Of a DNA stretch of 64,000 nt, positions 38,090 to 48,413 are shown piece by piece. The stretch comes from Thermocrispum municipale DSM 44069 (lineage in GTDB: Bacteria; Actinomycetota; Actinomycetes; Mycobacteriales; Pseudonocardiaceae). Made by a program: the position numbers and the translations under genes. The stretch's first letter is position 1, and each line of letters opens with the position of its first letter. The DNA lies in contig NZ_KE386593.1 in NCBI RefSeq assembly GCF_000427825.1, positions 307,623-371,622 of the forward strand, in the 5' to 3' direction. The notes below the pieces were generated by a model, which saw nothing but the letters and a program-made list of their open reading frames with translations, was not told where the DNA came from and ran no database searches.

Positions 38090-39664
38090 CTAAGGCTGCG
38101 CGGCCGGGTAGAACTTCAGCTCCCCGATGCTGGTGGCGAACTCGCCCTCCGTGCCGCCGAGCTGCGTGATCCACACGATCACGTGCTGCGCCTTCGTCGG
38201 CTTCGGCAGCGTCAACTCGACCTTGTCGCCGGTCAACTCGGTCTCCTTGACCACCACCCGGGCATCGTCGAGGAACGGATTCGGGCTGTCCGCCACCCGG
38301 ACCTCGACCTTCGTGCCCTCGGTCGCGCCGTGCACCGTCACCTTCGCCAGGTCGATCGGCTTGTCGAACGACGCCGACAACCCCACACCGGACTTCAGTG
38401 CGGGCAGCTGCTGTTTGTAGACATCCGTCTTCCACAACGTCGACGGATCACCGTCGATCGCCTTCGGCGCCCGGTCGACCGAGTCCCCGGTGCCCTCCGG
38501 GTTGTACACCTGGATCTGCGCAGGTGTGACCGCGTCGTTGGTCGTGCTCGCCGGTTTCTTCTTCCCTGGTTGCTTCGCTCCCTCGGCCACGTTCACCTCG
38601 GGCCCGGTGGCGCCTTCGTCGGTCTCGAAGAAGCTGATCAGTGACAACCCGACCCACGCGAGGATCGCCACGGTGGCCACCACCAGCAGCGTGACGCCGA
38701 GCGCGACCTTCTTCCGCTGCGACGGGTCGTTGGTCGGACGCTGCGTGGTCCAGATCGCGCCGTCCGGGTCCTGGTTGGCGTCCGGGGGAAGCTGGCCGCT
38801 CTGGATCAACTCCTCCCGCTCGGCCGCCTCCGCCGCCTGCCGCAGCACCCGCAGGAACGCGGCACTGGTGCGAATGCCGCCCTCACCACCGTCGGCCAAC
38901 GTGTGCGAGGCCAACGCGGACAACTCCTGCGGCACCCACGGGCTGATCGACCGCGGCGGCACGATGCGGCCGTTCGGCCCCTGCGGCGCGGGCTGCATCA
39001 CGCCCGGCCCGCCCGGCAACGGCCACCGGCCGGTCAGCAACAGATACAGCAGCCCGCCGAGAGCCTTGACGTCGTCCCGCAGCGTGGCGTTCGGCAACGG
39101 TCCGGGGAACGCCAGCCGCAGCACCCCGTCCTGCGACACCCGGATGCGCTGCGGATGATCGATACCCAGCACCAGCCCGTGGTTGTGCGCCTGCTCGACC
39201 GCGTCCACCAGCGGCTCCAGCATGCGACACGCGGCCGCCGGGGTCACCGGGCCGTCGGCGATCACGTCGATCAGATCGGTGCCCTTGCTCCACTCCGACA
39301 CCACGATGCCCAGCAGCCCCTCACCGGCGGAGATCCCGCTGCCGAGGCTGAGCACGTCCAGCACCCGGGCCACCGACGGGTGGTTGAACTGTGCGGCGTG
39401 CGCGGCTCGCTCGAGCGTGCGCCGCGCCGCGCGGGCGGCCTCCGGATCGGCCGCGTCACCGACCAGCAGGGTCAGCGCGACGTCGCGGCGGAGCTGACCA
39501 TCGCGGGCCCGCCACAGGTGGGCACCCGAGCGCTGGTCGACGCCAAGCTGGGCAAGAAGGCGGTAACGGCCGTCACCGACGACACCCCCGGGCGCCAGCG
39601 AGCCGCCCCGGGTCCGAATGCTCGTCACCGGCGCTGCCTCCGCCTGCTCGGTCCGCCTGTTCAC
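38090..39664 (-). CDS. Membrane pseudokinase with C-terminal beta-sandwich domain
   Basis: A 524-aa protein. Residues about 30-260 form a Ser/Thr kinase-like fold that lacks the catalytic residues: VALTLL replaces the Lys motif, LGIDHPQRI the HRD loop and LAFPGPL the DFG loop. A membrane segment (VALGVTLLVVATVAILAWVG) leads to an extracellular discoidin-like domain. In M. tuberculosis this part is fused to MviN (Rv3910), where the phosphorylated pseudokinase recruits FhaA to control lipid II flipping. Here it is a separate gene. Confidence 0.85.
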   Translation of the reverse strand: MNRRTEQAEAAPVTSIRTRGGSLAPGGVVGDGRYRLLAQLGVDQRSGAHLWRARDGQLRRDVALTLLVGDAADPEAARAARRTLERAAHAAQFNHPSVARVLDVLSLGSGISAGEGLLGIVVSEWSKGTDLIDVIADGPVTPAAACRMLEPLVDAVEQAHNHGLVLGIDHPQRIRVSQDGVLRLAFPGPLPNATLRDDVKALGGLLYLLLTGRWPLPGGPGVMQPAPQGPNGRIVPPRSISPWVPQELSALASHTLADGGEGGIRTSAAFLRVLRQAAEAAEREELIQSGQLPPDANQDPDGAIWTTQRPTNDPSQRKKVALGVTLLVVATVAILAWVGLSLISFFETDEGATGPEVNVAEGAKQPGKKKPASTTNDAVTPAQIQVYNPEGTGDSVDRAPKAIDGDPSTLWKTDVYKQQLPALKSGVGLSASFDKPIDLAKVTVHGATEGTKVEVRVADSPNPFLDDARVVVKETELTGDKVELTLPKPTKAQHVIVWITQLGGTEGEFATSIGELKFYPAAQP

Positions 39665-39793
39665 CCTCGCCGCCTACCTCCCACAAGCCTGCCAACATTC
39701 ATTTTCCATCGACATTACCCAGAACGCGACGGTCTTCAGTCGGTAGACGCGTGACGGCGGTCCCGGGGTTGTCCGCCCGTGCTCGCGGCTACA

Positions 39794-41962
39794 TCACTTC
39801 AGCAGCTTGTTGCGCAACGCGTTGAGCCGCGTCGTGATCGGCTTCAACTCGTCCACCTTCAACACGGCGAGCATGGCGATGGTCACGCCGAAGCCGACGA
39901 TCGACTGCACGATCAGCTTCAGCCACGCGCCGAGCGCCGGAGGCAGTGAATCCGGGATCAGCCACCCGACCCCCACCGCGGCCAGCGCCCCGATGGCACT
40001 GGCGAACAGCGTGAACAGGATGACGCCCAGCACGCGCTTGCTGCGCAGATTGCCCAGCCGCACCCACAACCACACCTGGCCGAGCACGGCGCCGACCAGG
40101 AAGGTCAGCGAGTTGACCAGCATCGCGCCGAGCACGATCTGATGGCTGTCCAGCAACACCGGGCACAGGTACAGCAGCGGCACCTTCACCGCGGTCATCA
40201 CCAGCATGATCAGCGTCGGGGTGCGCGCGTCCTTCATCGCGTAGAACACCCGCAGCTGCAGCATGACCAGCGCGTACGGCAGCAGGCCGAACGCGCCGAT
40301 GCCCAGTGCCTCACCGAGCCGCTCGGCCCCGCTACCTGCGCCGCCCTTGCCGAGCGAGAACAGCGCGACACCGATCGAGCTGCCCACGACCGTCATCACC
40401 GCGGCGATCGGCAGCAGCGCCACCGTCGAGATCCGCGACGCGTACGACAGGTCGCTGATCAACTTCTTGGTGTTCCCGTCGGCGGCCGCGCGCGACATCC
40501 GCGGCATGATCGCCGTCAGTAGCGAGACACCGATGACGCCGTACGGCAGTTGGAACAGCAGCCACGCGTTGTAGTACGCGGTCATGCCACCCGCGTCACC
40601 GGCAGTCAGCACGCGCGTGGTGACCACATACCCGACCTGGCTCACCGCGACGTAGGCGACGATCCACATCGCCAGCCCACCGAACTCGCGCATCCGGTGG
40701 TCGATGCCCCAGTTCCACTTCGGCCGGAACCCGGTACGCAGCAGCGGCGGCACCAGCATCGCCGCCTGCGCCACGATGCCCAGCGTCACGCCGACGCCCA
40801 GCACCAGCAGCTTGATGTCGCCCATCCGGACCGGATCGAGCGAGATCTCCCCCGGCACGACGGCGAACACCAGGATCGTGGCCATCACCACGAGGTTGTT
40901 CACCACCGGGGCCCACGCCGGCGGCCCGAAGATCTGTTTGGCGTTCAGCACCGCCATGAGCAGCGCGAACACGCCGTAGAACAGGATCTGCGGCAGCAGC
41001 AGGTAGGCGAACGCGGTGGTCAGCTCCGGGTTGGCCTGATTGGTCGAGCTGTCCACGTACAACGACGTGAACAGCGGTGCGGCCAGTACCGCGACCACGG
41101 TGGCGCCACCGAGCAGAGTCAGCGCCACCGTCAGCAAGCGCTGGGTATAAGCTTCCCCGCCATCCGGGTCGTCCTGCGCGCGCACCAGCAACGGGACGAC
41201 GATGCTGGCGAGCACGCCACCGAGCAACAGCTCGTAGACGATGTTCGGCAGCGTGTTGGCCACGTTGAACGAGTCGTTGACCACGCCGATGCCGACCACC
41301 CAGACCAGCATGATCTTCCACAGGAACCCGGTGATGCGGCTGATCAGCGACGCGATCGCGATCTTGCCGGTGGACCGGGCGAGCGACGGCTCCTTGTCGA
41401 CCGCCGCGATCAGGCCGGTCTCCGGGCCCGCGTCGACCGAGCGGATGAAGCCGGTCTGGCTGGCCGCACTGATGCGCGGCAGCATCGTGGTCAGCTCTTC
41501 GAACGGCCGCAGCTGATCCGGATCGGCCGTCGGCCAGCTCGGGCCCGCGGCCATGCGTTGCGTCCGCTGGGCCTGCGGCTGCTGGCGGGGACGACCCCCC
41601 GGTGGCACGGGCGCGCCGCGCCGAACCGGACGTCGGGGCGGCGGCTGACCGGGCGGAGGCTGCCTGCGAGGTTCTGGCCGACCGCCACGCGGCGGAAGCT
41701 GCCCGGACATCGGCGGGTTGACCGGTGGTGGACCGCCCCTCGGCTCACGCCGCGGCGGTTGCTGTCCACCACGCACCCGGGGCGGTGGTTCGCCCTGGCC
41801 GGGACGTGGTGCGACCGGCCTGCCGTCCCGCCTGGTCACCGGTGGTGGCGGCGGTTCTGCGGAACGCCGGTAGCGCGGCTCACGCGGTTCGCGCGGCGGC
41901 TGCTGACGCGGCGGTTGACCACCTGGTGGCGGCCGCGAGTGCCGGGGCGGCGGTGGATTCAC
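39794..41962 (-). CDS. murJ: Lipid II flippase MurJ (MviN)
   Basis: A 722-aa protein. The first 200 residues are a Pro/Arg/Gln-rich cytoplasmic tail. Then come about 14 membrane segments beginning ARSTGKIAIASLISRITGFL, with NTLPNIVYELLLGGVLASIV. It moves the peptidoglycan precursor lipid II across the membrane. It lacks the fused kinase-like part, which is the next gene. Confidence 0.95.
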   Translation of the reverse strand: MNPPPPRHSRPPPGGQPPRQQPPREPREPRYRRSAEPPPPPVTRRDGRPVAPRPGQGEPPPRVRGGQQPPRREPRGGPPPVNPPMSGQLPPRGGRPEPRRQPPPGQPPPRRPVRRGAPVPPGGRPRQQPQAQRTQRMAAGPSWPTADPDQLRPFEELTTMLPRISAASQTGFIRSVDAGPETGLIAAVDKEPSLARSTGKIAIASLISRITGFLWKIMLVWVVGIGVVNDSFNVANTLPNIVYELLLGGVLASIVVPLLVRAQDDPDGGEAYTQRLLTVALTLLGGATVVAVLAAPLFTSLYVDSSTNQANPELTTAFAYLLLPQILFYGVFALLMAVLNAKQIFGPPAWAPVVNNLVVMATILVFAVVPGEISLDPVRMGDIKLLVLGVGVTLGIVAQAAMLVPPLLRTGFRPKWNWGIDHRMREFGGLAMWIVAYVAVSQVGYVVTTRVLTAGDAGGMTAYYNAWLLFQLPYGVIGVSLLTAIMPRMSRAAADGNTKKLISDLSYASRISTVALLPIAAVMTVVGSSIGVALFSLGKGGAGSGAERLGEALGIGAFGLLPYALVMLQLRVFYAMKDARTPTLIMLVMTAVKVPLLYLCPVLLDSHQIVLGAMLVNSLTFLVGAVLGQVWLWVRLGNLRSKRVLGVILFTLFASAIGALAAVGVGWLIPDSLPPALGAWLKLIVQSIVGFGVTIAMLAVLKVDELKPITTRLNALRNKLLK

Positions 41963-41994
41963 TCGATCGACTCGTCCTCGTTCGGGTATGTCGT

Positions 41995-44154
41995 CTACCC
42001 GCGGGCCGCGCCGTTGGAACGCAGCCGCCGGTAGATGCGGCGACCAGCCAACAACAGTAGCGCGCCGGCCGCCGTCGCGGTCACGATAACCGTGATGACA
42101 CCGTATTCGGTGGACGTCAGTTCGTACCGTGCCGGTTCACCGAGCTGGGTGCCACCTGGCGTCGACAACGACACATCCACGGTAAAACGTCCGGCCCGCA
42201 GCACCTCGGCGGGGATCTTCAGATTGCGCGACCGGCCGGCGGGCACCTCCACCGGAGAAGGCTGTGACAAGCGCAAACCCGAGCTCGCGGTGAGCTGCAC
42301 GCGCACTGTGACCTGGACCGGCAGCCGGTTGGTCACCGACACCGGGATCGGCGAGGCCCCCGAGGCCAGCGCGATCGTCCGCCCGGGATCGGAGATGCGC
42401 ACCCCGTGCTGCACGCTCTGCAGCTGGAACTGGGCGGCCTTCAACGCCCTGGTGCGACCGCCCGCGATCCCGCGGAAGTCCACCGAAGCCGCGCGCAGCA
42501 ACCCCTCACGCAGCGGCGCGAGGATCGCCTGCGGGTCGACCTGGCTGGTCGGGTCCTCCTCCATCGCGCGCGCCAGGTCGGTGATCTCGCCGTCCAGCCT
42601 GCCGATGCCACTGATGATGCGGGACGGGACGTGGCCCCCCACCGCCTCCAGGCGCAACCGGGCTTCGCCGCTCGGGTCGGCTTCGCCGAGCGTGGCCAGG
42701 CTGATCGGCTGAACGACCTCGCTGTCGGCGAGCTCGTTCAACGTCTGCAGCGTCCATTCGAACTCGTCCGGGGTGGCGTTCCAGTCCCGTGGTGGCGCGA
42801 GCAGCAGCGGTCCGCCCTGGCCCTGCGCGGCTTTGAACAACACGGTGGCCACCGCGTTCTGCGCAGCGATCGTGCGGTCGTCCGCGGCGACGGTGGCCGG
42901 GTAGCCGAGGCTCGTGCTGGCCGATTCCGGCGTGAGTGACAGGGCGGCGGTCGAGTCGTACGGCAACACCCGCAGCTCACTGTCGGGCACCCTGCGGGGC
43001 AGGGCGGGCGCCTCGCGGTCGTCCAGCCCGTTCGCGTTGCCGACGACCAGCTGCTGGTCCGCCTCGGTCAGCACCTCGGCGGCTTGATCGTCCAGGTCGC
43101 CGGTCGTCCACAGCGCTCCGGGCAGCGGGTCCACGTTCAGCACCTCGGACAACACCGAGCTGCGGTTCACCGCCGCGGTGGCCAGCCGCGGCGAGCGACC
43201 GGCCAACGCAGCCAGGTCCGCGCCGGCGAACGGCGTCGCCACCACGCACTCGTCGGCAACCAGTTCCCGCAGTGCGGACAACCACGCCTTGGCGTCCTCG
43301 GCGCCTTCCCCGCGTGCCGTGCCGTCCTCGGTGCGGACCCGGTAGCCCTCGGTCATGGCCTGCACGGTCGCGATCAGATCAGGGTCGATGCCGTAACACA
43401 CCCCGTCGCCGATGCCTTGCGTCTTCGCCTGCTGCGCCGCGGCCACCAGGGAATGCAACCGGCCGCCCGGGCGCAGCTCGCCACGCAACGCGTCGTCGAT
43501 CAACACCAGCGAGCGGTCGAACTGGTGAGAAGCAACGCGCGGACGGGCGGCGATCGGCCACACCACGCTTAGTTGCAGCGGTTGATCCGGCACCGACGAC
43601 GACTGGCCGCCGGGTGCCGACCGCACCGGGAGCAGTATGTTCACCGCGGCCAACCGGGCCTCGGCGCCGCCGTCCGGCGTGCCGTTGATGTTCACCAGCA
43701 GCGGATAGACACCGGGCTCGAGGAACACCACACCGTTCGGCACACCCGGTTGCAGGGGCGCGACCAGCGTGAACTCTTTCGACTCCCCCGGCTGCAAGTC
43801 GTCGCTGATCGGCTGGAACGGGGTCGACTGAGCGTCCACCGGAGCGATGCCGCGCAACGCCTTGCGCAACTGCTGTTCGGTCTCCTGGCGGGTACCGAAC
43901 TGCAGCCGCGCGGCCAAACCGCGCACCGGGACCTTGGCGATGTTGCGCACCCGCACGGTGATGGCCAACGTGGTGTCGGACTCGGTCACGATCCGCGGGC
44001 TCATCGCCTTCACGTCCACCCGCAGCATCGGCTGCTGCGCGGGCAGTTGCTGTTGCTGGGCCGCGGCCGGGAAGCCGCACAGCGTGCTCAGCAGGACGAA
44101 CAACGCGGCGACGGCGGCGGCTGCTGCTCTCACGCGTTCAGTCACCGGCTTCAT
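41995..44154 (-). CDS. DUF6049 secreted/membrane protein
   Basis: A 719-aa protein from ATG 44154; the frame is open 12 codons further. A signal peptide ([20 protein letters not shown]), a large extracellular region with beta-sandwich character at both ends, and a C-terminal membrane anchor ([20 protein letters not shown]) with a basic tail. It corresponds to Rv3909, between the Nudix gene and murJ. The function is unknown; linkage with murJ suggests wall assembly. It overlaps the Nudix gene by 17 bases. Confidence 0.8.
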   Translation of the reverse strand: MKPVTERVRAAAAAVAALFVLLSTLCGFPAAAQQQQLPAQQPMLRVDVKAMSPRIVTESDTTLAITVRVRNIAKVPVRGLAARLQFGTRQETEQQLRKALRGIAPVDAQSTPFQPISDDLQPGESKEFTLVAPLQPGVPNGVVFLEPGVYPLLVNINGTPDGGAEARLAAVNILLPVRSAPGGQSSSVPDQPLQLSVVWPIAARPRVASHQFDRSLVLIDDALRGELRPGGRLHSLVAAAQQAKTQGIGDGVCYGIDPDLIATVQAMTEGYRVRTEDGTARGEGAEDAKAWLSALRELVADECVVATPFAGADLAALAGRSPRLATAAVNRSSVLSEVLNVDPLPGALWTTGDLDDQAAEVLTEADQQLVVGNANGLDDREAPALPRRVPDSELRVLPYDSTAALSLTPESASTSLGYPATVAADDRTIAAQNAVATVLFKAAQGQGGPLLLAPPRDWNATPDEFEWTLQTLNELADSEVVQPISLATLGEADPSGEARLRLEAVGGHVPSRIISGIGRLDGEITDLARAMEEDPTSQVDPQAILAPLREGLLRAASVDFRGIAGGRTRALKAAQFQLQSVQHGVRISDPGRTIALASGASPIPVSVTNRLPVQVTVRVQLTASSGLRLSQPSPVEVPAGRSRNLKIPAEVLRAGRFTVDVSLSTPGGTQLGEPARYELTSTEYGVITVIVTATAAGALLLLAGRRIYRRLRSNGAARG

Positions 44155-44728
44155 CGGACGAACCTGGGGACAAGCGGGCCCGGGCGGCATCGATCAGGTC
44201 CAACGCCTTGCCTGCGAGTTCGCGCTCGTCGGCGTAGGCGAGCTTGCGCTGCAGATCGCCGAACGGAACCCACGCGACCTCGGTCACCTCGACGTCGTCG
44301 TCGCACAGCTCACCGCCGACCGCGGCCAGCAGGAAGTGGTGCACCGTCTTGTGCACGCGCTTGCGCTCGGCGACGAACCAGTAGTCGATGGTGCCGAGTG
44401 GCATGAGCACCTCAGCGGAAATGCCGGTCTCCTCCTTCACCTCACGCACGGCCGTCTGCTCCGGCGTCTCGCCGTCCTCGATGTGGCCCTTGGGCAGTGA
44501 CCACAGCAGTGTGCCGGACCGGTCCAGGCGGCCGATCAGGACCGCACATTCTCGCTCCGGATCGATCGCGAGACCGCCTGCCGAGGTCTCGTTGACCGTG
44601 GTGAGTTTGCTGCCGCGGCGCCGCCTGCGGGTACGACCGGCCGCGCGTCGACGCCGGCGTCCCTTCCGGCCTTGGGGACGGCCTTGTGGTGCGTCGCCAT
44701 CAGGGTTGCTGCCGGCCGACGAAGGCAT
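44138..44728 (-). CDS. Nudix hydrolase
   Basis: A 196-aa protein. A basic N-terminal tail ([20 protein letters not shown]) is followed by the Nudix domain. The Nudix box [20 protein letters not shown] plus TG matches GX5EX7REuXEEXGu in full. It is divergent from pcnA and corresponds to Rv3908 (MutT4) by position. The substrate is not predictable. Confidence 0.93.
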   Translation of the reverse strand: MPSSAGSNPDGDAPQGRPQGRKGRRRRRAAGRTRRRRRGSKLTTVNETSAGGLAIDPERECAVLIGRLDRSGTLLWSLPKGHIEDGETPEQTAVREVKEETGISAEVLMPLGTIDYWFVAERKRVHKTVHHFLLAAVGGELCDDDVEVTEVAWVPFGDLQRKLAYADERELAGKALDLIDAARARLSPGSSDEAGD

Positions 44729-44773
44729 ATCGCGATGCTAGCCGTAACGCGCGTCCCGGTAGGCTCGTCCTCT

Positions 44774-46216
44774 GTGTCCGATGCCGCCAAGCGCAACGCC
44801 GTCGCCGAGCTGATGCGCATCTCCCCGGTCGCCGACGAGCTGGCCGCGCGATTCGCCGCGGGCGGCCACCAGTTGTTCTTGGTCGGCGGCAGTGTGCGGG
44901 ACGCCCTGCTCGGCAGGTTGTCGACCGACCTGGACTTCACCACCGACGCGCGGCCGCAGAAGGTGCTCGAGCTGGTCGCGGGCTGGGCCGACGCGGTGTG
45001 GGACACCGGCATCGACTTCGGCACGGTGGGGATCCGGCGCGGCGACAAGCAGTTGGAAATCACCACGTTCCGGTCCGACACCTACGACCGCGTCAGCCGC
45101 AACCCGCAGGTCGAGTTCGGCTCGACCATCGAGGGCGATCTGCTGCGCCGCGACTTCACCGTCAACGCGATGGCCATCGACCTGACCTCGAAGCGGTTCG
45201 TCGACCCGTTCGACGGGATGGCCGCGCTGCAGGCGAAGGTGCTGGACACCCCCGCGCCGCCGGAGGAGTCCTTCGCCGACGACCCGCTGCGCATGCTGCG
45301 TGCGGCCCGGTTCACCTCCCAGCTGGGCTTCCAGGCGTCGCCGCGCGTGGTGGAGGCGATGACCGCGATGGCCGGTGAGCTGGAGCGCATCACCGCCGAG
45401 CGAGTGCAGGCCGAGCTGAGCAAGCTGCTGCTGGGCCGTGACCCGCGCGCGGGCATCGAGCTGATGGTGGAGACCGGGCTGGCCGACGTAGTGCTGCCGG
45501 AGGTGCCCGGCATGCAGCTGGCCATCGACGAGCACCACCAGCACAAGGACGTCTACCGGCACTCGTTGACCGTGCTGGAGCAGGCCATCGAGCTGGAGAC
45601 CAAGCACGAGCCGACGTTCGAGCCGGACCTGGTGCTGCGGCTGGCCGCGCTGTTGCACGACATCGGCAAGCCGGCCACCCGCCGGTTCGAGCCGGGCGGC
45701 GGGGTGTCGTTCCACCACCACGAGGTGGTCGGCGCGAAGATGACCCGCAAGCGGCTGCGCGCGCTGAAATACCCGAAGGACGTGGTGGAGGACGTCTCCC
45801 GGCTGGTGTACCTGCACCTGCGGTTCCACGGCTACGGCAAGGGCCAGTGGACGGACTCGGCCGTGCGGCGCTACGTCAACGACGCGGGCCACCTGCTGAC
45901 TCGGCTGCACAAGCTGGTGCGGGCCGACTGTACGACGCGCAACAAGCGCAAGGCGGTCGCGCTGCAGCGCAGCTACGACGACCTGGAGCGGCGCATCGCG
46001 CGGATCGCCGCCGAGGAGGACCTGGCCCGCATCCGGCCCGACCTGGACGGCAACGAGATCATGCAGATCCTGGGCATCCCGCCCGGGCCGCTGGTGGGCA
46101 AGGCGTGGCGGTACCTGAAGGAGCTGCGCCTGGAGCGCGGGCCGCTGGAGCACGACGAGGCCGTGGCCGAGCTGCGCAAGTGGGCGCAGGAGCAGGGCAT
46201 CGAGGCGTCGAACTAG
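44774..46216 (+). CDS. pcnA: CCA-adding tRNA nucleotidyltransferase
   Basis: 480 aa from GTG 44774; ATG 44735 is an alternative start. The class II nucleotidyltransferase head has LVGGSVRDALLGRLSTDLDF with the catalytic DxD, and RRDFTVNAMAIDL. An HD domain follows (LLHDIGKPATRRFEPGGGVS). It repairs or adds the tRNA 3' CCA end, needed here because the tRNA genes lack encoded CCA. Confidence 0.96.
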   Translation: MSDAAKRNAVAELMRISPVADELAARFAAGGHQLFLVGGSVRDALLGRLSTDLDFTTDARPQKVLELVAGWADAVWDTGIDFGTVGIRRGDKQLEITTFRSDTYDRVSRNPQVEFGSTIEGDLLRRDFTVNAMAIDLTSKRFVDPFDGMAALQAKVLDTPAPPEESFADDPLRMLRAARFTSQLGFQASPRVVEAMTAMAGELERITAERVQAELSKLLLGRDPRAGIELMVETGLADVVLPEVPGMQLAIDEHHQHKDVYRHSLTVLEQAIELETKHEPTFEPDLVLRLAALLHDIGKPATRRFEPGGGVSFHHHEVVGAKMTRKRLRALKYPKDVVEDVSRLVYLHLRFHGYGKGQWTDSAVRRYVNDAGHLLTRLHKLVRADCTTRNKRKAVALQRSYDDLERRIARIAAEEDLARIRPDLDGNEIMQILGIPPGPLVGKAWRYLKELRLERGPLEHDEAVAELRKWAQEQGIEASN

Positions 46217-46275
46217 CGGAGTGCGACGCGCAGACGTGACCGGCCTGCGCACCGAGGAGAGGCCGTTCCACGTGC

Positions 46276-48360
46276 TCAGCCCGCGCTCGGCTGGTCCAGC
46301 TTCTCCAGCGCCCCGGTCTGCACGTGGTAGCCGACCGCCCGCGGCAGCAGGTAGGCCAGTGCGCCGCCGGGCATGCCGCCGAACGGCAGCGCCACTCCGG
46401 TGAGCACCCGCAACGGCCGGGCCACGCGGTAGAAGGCCTGGAACTGCTCGCGATCCGGCAGCAGCGCGGCCTCCCGGAACGTCGACCCGGCCGCGTGCGT
46501 GAGATTGCCGTTCTCGCCGCCCCAGCGGACCAGCTCGGTGCCCACGGGCAGCACGACCATCCGCTTGCCGCGCAGCAGGTGCAACGGCGGCTCGCCCCGC
46601 AGCGGCTGGATCGGCCAGTCGGTGGGGTGCTCCGCCGGGTCCGGCTTGGCCAGCGCCCGCGTCGGGTGGAAGGCCAGCATGCCGAGTAAGTACGCCGCGG
46701 CGTTGCTGACGTCGTCGAACCGCTGATGCCGCAACACGCGGCCGCCGGTGTGCAGGCCGACCTCCCACCCGGGCGGCGTGCCTTCCTCCAGGTCGGCGTC
46801 CCGCCGGTACAGGCACCACGCGTCGTCGGCGATCTCCCCGATCCGGTAGACCTGCGGGGAAACACCCAGCTCACCGAGCCGCTTGTCCAACAGCAGCAGC
46901 ACTTCGGACGCGCTGAGCACCGGGCGCGACGAGTCGTCCCGCTCGACTTCGGTCACCGCATCCGGCTCGTCCAGGTCCTCCGCCGACTGCGGCGGGTACG
47001 GCTCACCGAGCAGTGCCGCCCGCGCGGTCTCCCGCAGCTTGGCGCTGACGAACGGCGGCCGGTAGGAGTTCTTGCGGATCCGCTCCAGCAGCTCGGGCTC
47101 GGGCGACACACCGTGCATCCGCAGGTAGTGCGGCACGGCCGCGGGCCAGATCCACTCGCCGTCGGTGTGGTAGGCGTTCGGCACGCTCGGCGCGGTCTGC
47201 GGCGCGAAGATGTCCGGCTGGGGGCCCGGTGGGTTGTTGCCGACCAGCACGACCGGCGCGGAGTACAGGTAATGCAGCACGCCGCGGACTTCCTGCTGCG
47301 GCACCGGCGGCCGGTTGACCACGGGCCGCTGGCCGGGCGTGTGCGCGTCGACCACCTGCGCGTGCCGGAACTGCACGTCCAGCGGAAGCCCGGCGCGGGC
47401 GGACAACCACGGCGGAATGTTCTGCTGCTCGCGCGGGAAGCGGGCCAGCTCGTGGGCGAACGCCCTGGCCGTCGGCCTGCCGTCGGCGTCCGGCGGCCGC
47501 CGCCACTGCGGCTGGGACGAGGTGTCGTAGTCGAAGTCGAACTTGTCGTCCGGGGTCAGCGAGAACGTGCCGGTGAACCACGAGCCCTTGCCCGGCTCGT
47601 ACATCGCCGCGCGCAGCTCGTTGAACAGCTGGCCCAGCTCGGGCGGGGCGGCGAGCGAGTAGGTCACCTCGTCGATCGCGGTGCGCACCTCGAGCTCGCT
47701 GTACCCGCCGACCTGCCGGAACTGGGCCGCGATCGCGCCTGCCCCCTCCGGCCGCAAGCGGCGCAGCGCGAAGCCGATGTTGCGCAACAGCTGGTTCGTC
47801 TCGAACTCGGTGGTGACCGGGCCGGTGCGTTCGGAGAAGTCCAGCCGCTCCTGCCAGGACGCCTCCACGTGCTCCGGTCGCGCGATGGTGCCGAACGCGG
47901 TCCCGGCGGGGGTCTGGTCCGACATCAAGCTCAGCCGGCGGGCGGTCCACTCGTCCGTTCCGGTCCACTGCAGCGTCAGTTCACCGGTCTCGGCCTGGGC
48001 GGCCAGCACGAAGATCTCGTCGCAGTACCGGAAGTGGCTGTGGATGACGAACGTGTCCGGCACTTCCTCGGCTGGCACGACCTTGGCGGGCGCGCCCTCG
48101 AACTCCCGGTCGAAGCCCTCCGGTGGATCCCCGTCCCGTGGCGCGATGAGCAGCACCGTGCCATCCGACGTCGATCGCTGGGCCCGGAACGGCCTGCCGT
48201 CCCAGATCGCGTAGTACGCGTCGGGGTGCGTCGCGGGATAGACCTGATGGTGCACGCGGGATCCCTCCAGTTCTCGCTTGCCCAACTTATCCTTGCGCTC
48301 CCACCGAGCGCGTGCAGGTACTTCGCCGAAATCGATCACGGTCGGGTCGCGAAGCGGCAT
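46276..48360 (-). CDS. Large TNT-like (NAD glycohydrolase toxin-related) protein
   Basis: 694 aa from ATG 48360 (MPLRDPTVIDFGEVPARARW); 35 extra upstream codons are unlikely. There is no signal peptide. The middle (about 180-330) has ELGQLFNELRAAMYEPGKGS and FSLTPDDKFDFDYD, resembling the DUF600/YezG immunity fold. The C-terminal 100 residues resemble TNT: LPVGTELVRWGGENGNLTHA, AGSTFREAALLP, YRVARPLRVLTG and GGMPGGALAYLLPRA. The GQPGGGTQ-like motif lacks its Gln (GALAY) and the YHxYxV motif lacks its His, so NADase activity is doubtful. It lies next to pcnA, near where CpnT lies in M. tuberculosis. Confidence 0.65.
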   Translation of the reverse strand: MPLRDPTVIDFGEVPARARWERKDKLGKRELEGSRVHHQVYPATHPDAYYAIWDGRPFRAQRSTSDGTVLLIAPRDGDPPEGFDREFEGAPAKVVPAEEVPDTFVIHSHFRYCDEIFVLAAQAETGELTLQWTGTDEWTARRLSLMSDQTPAGTAFGTIARPEHVEASWQERLDFSERTGPVTTEFETNQLLRNIGFALRRLRPEGAGAIAAQFRQVGGYSELEVRTAIDEVTYSLAAPPELGQLFNELRAAMYEPGKGSWFTGTFSLTPDDKFDFDYDTSSQPQWRRPPDADGRPTARAFAHELARFPREQQNIPPWLSARAGLPLDVQFRHAQVVDAHTPGQRPVVNRPPVPQQEVRGVLHYLYSAPVVLVGNNPPGPQPDIFAPQTAPSVPNAYHTDGEWIWPAAVPHYLRMHGVSPEPELLERIRKNSYRPPFVSAKLRETARAALLGEPYPPQSAEDLDEPDAVTEVERDDSSRPVLSASEVLLLLDKRLGELGVSPQVYRIGEIADDAWCLYRRDADLEEGTPPGWEVGLHTGGRVLRHQRFDDVSNAAAYLLGMLAFHPTRALAKPDPAEHPTDWPIQPLRGEPPLHLLRGKRMVVLPVGTELVRWGGENGNLTHAAGSTFREAALLPDREQFQAFYRVARPLRVLTGVALPFGGMPGGALAYLLPRAVGYHVQTGALEKLDQPSAG

Positions 48361-48413
48361 CGGGCTCAGGCGTTGTCGGCCCGGCTGTCGGTGCCTGGTG
48401 GCATGATTCCTTC

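Noticed and set aside
44738..46819. A 693-codon minus-strand frame opposite pcnA
   Set aside because: Shadow of pcnA and of the TNT-like gene in another frame; no domain content.
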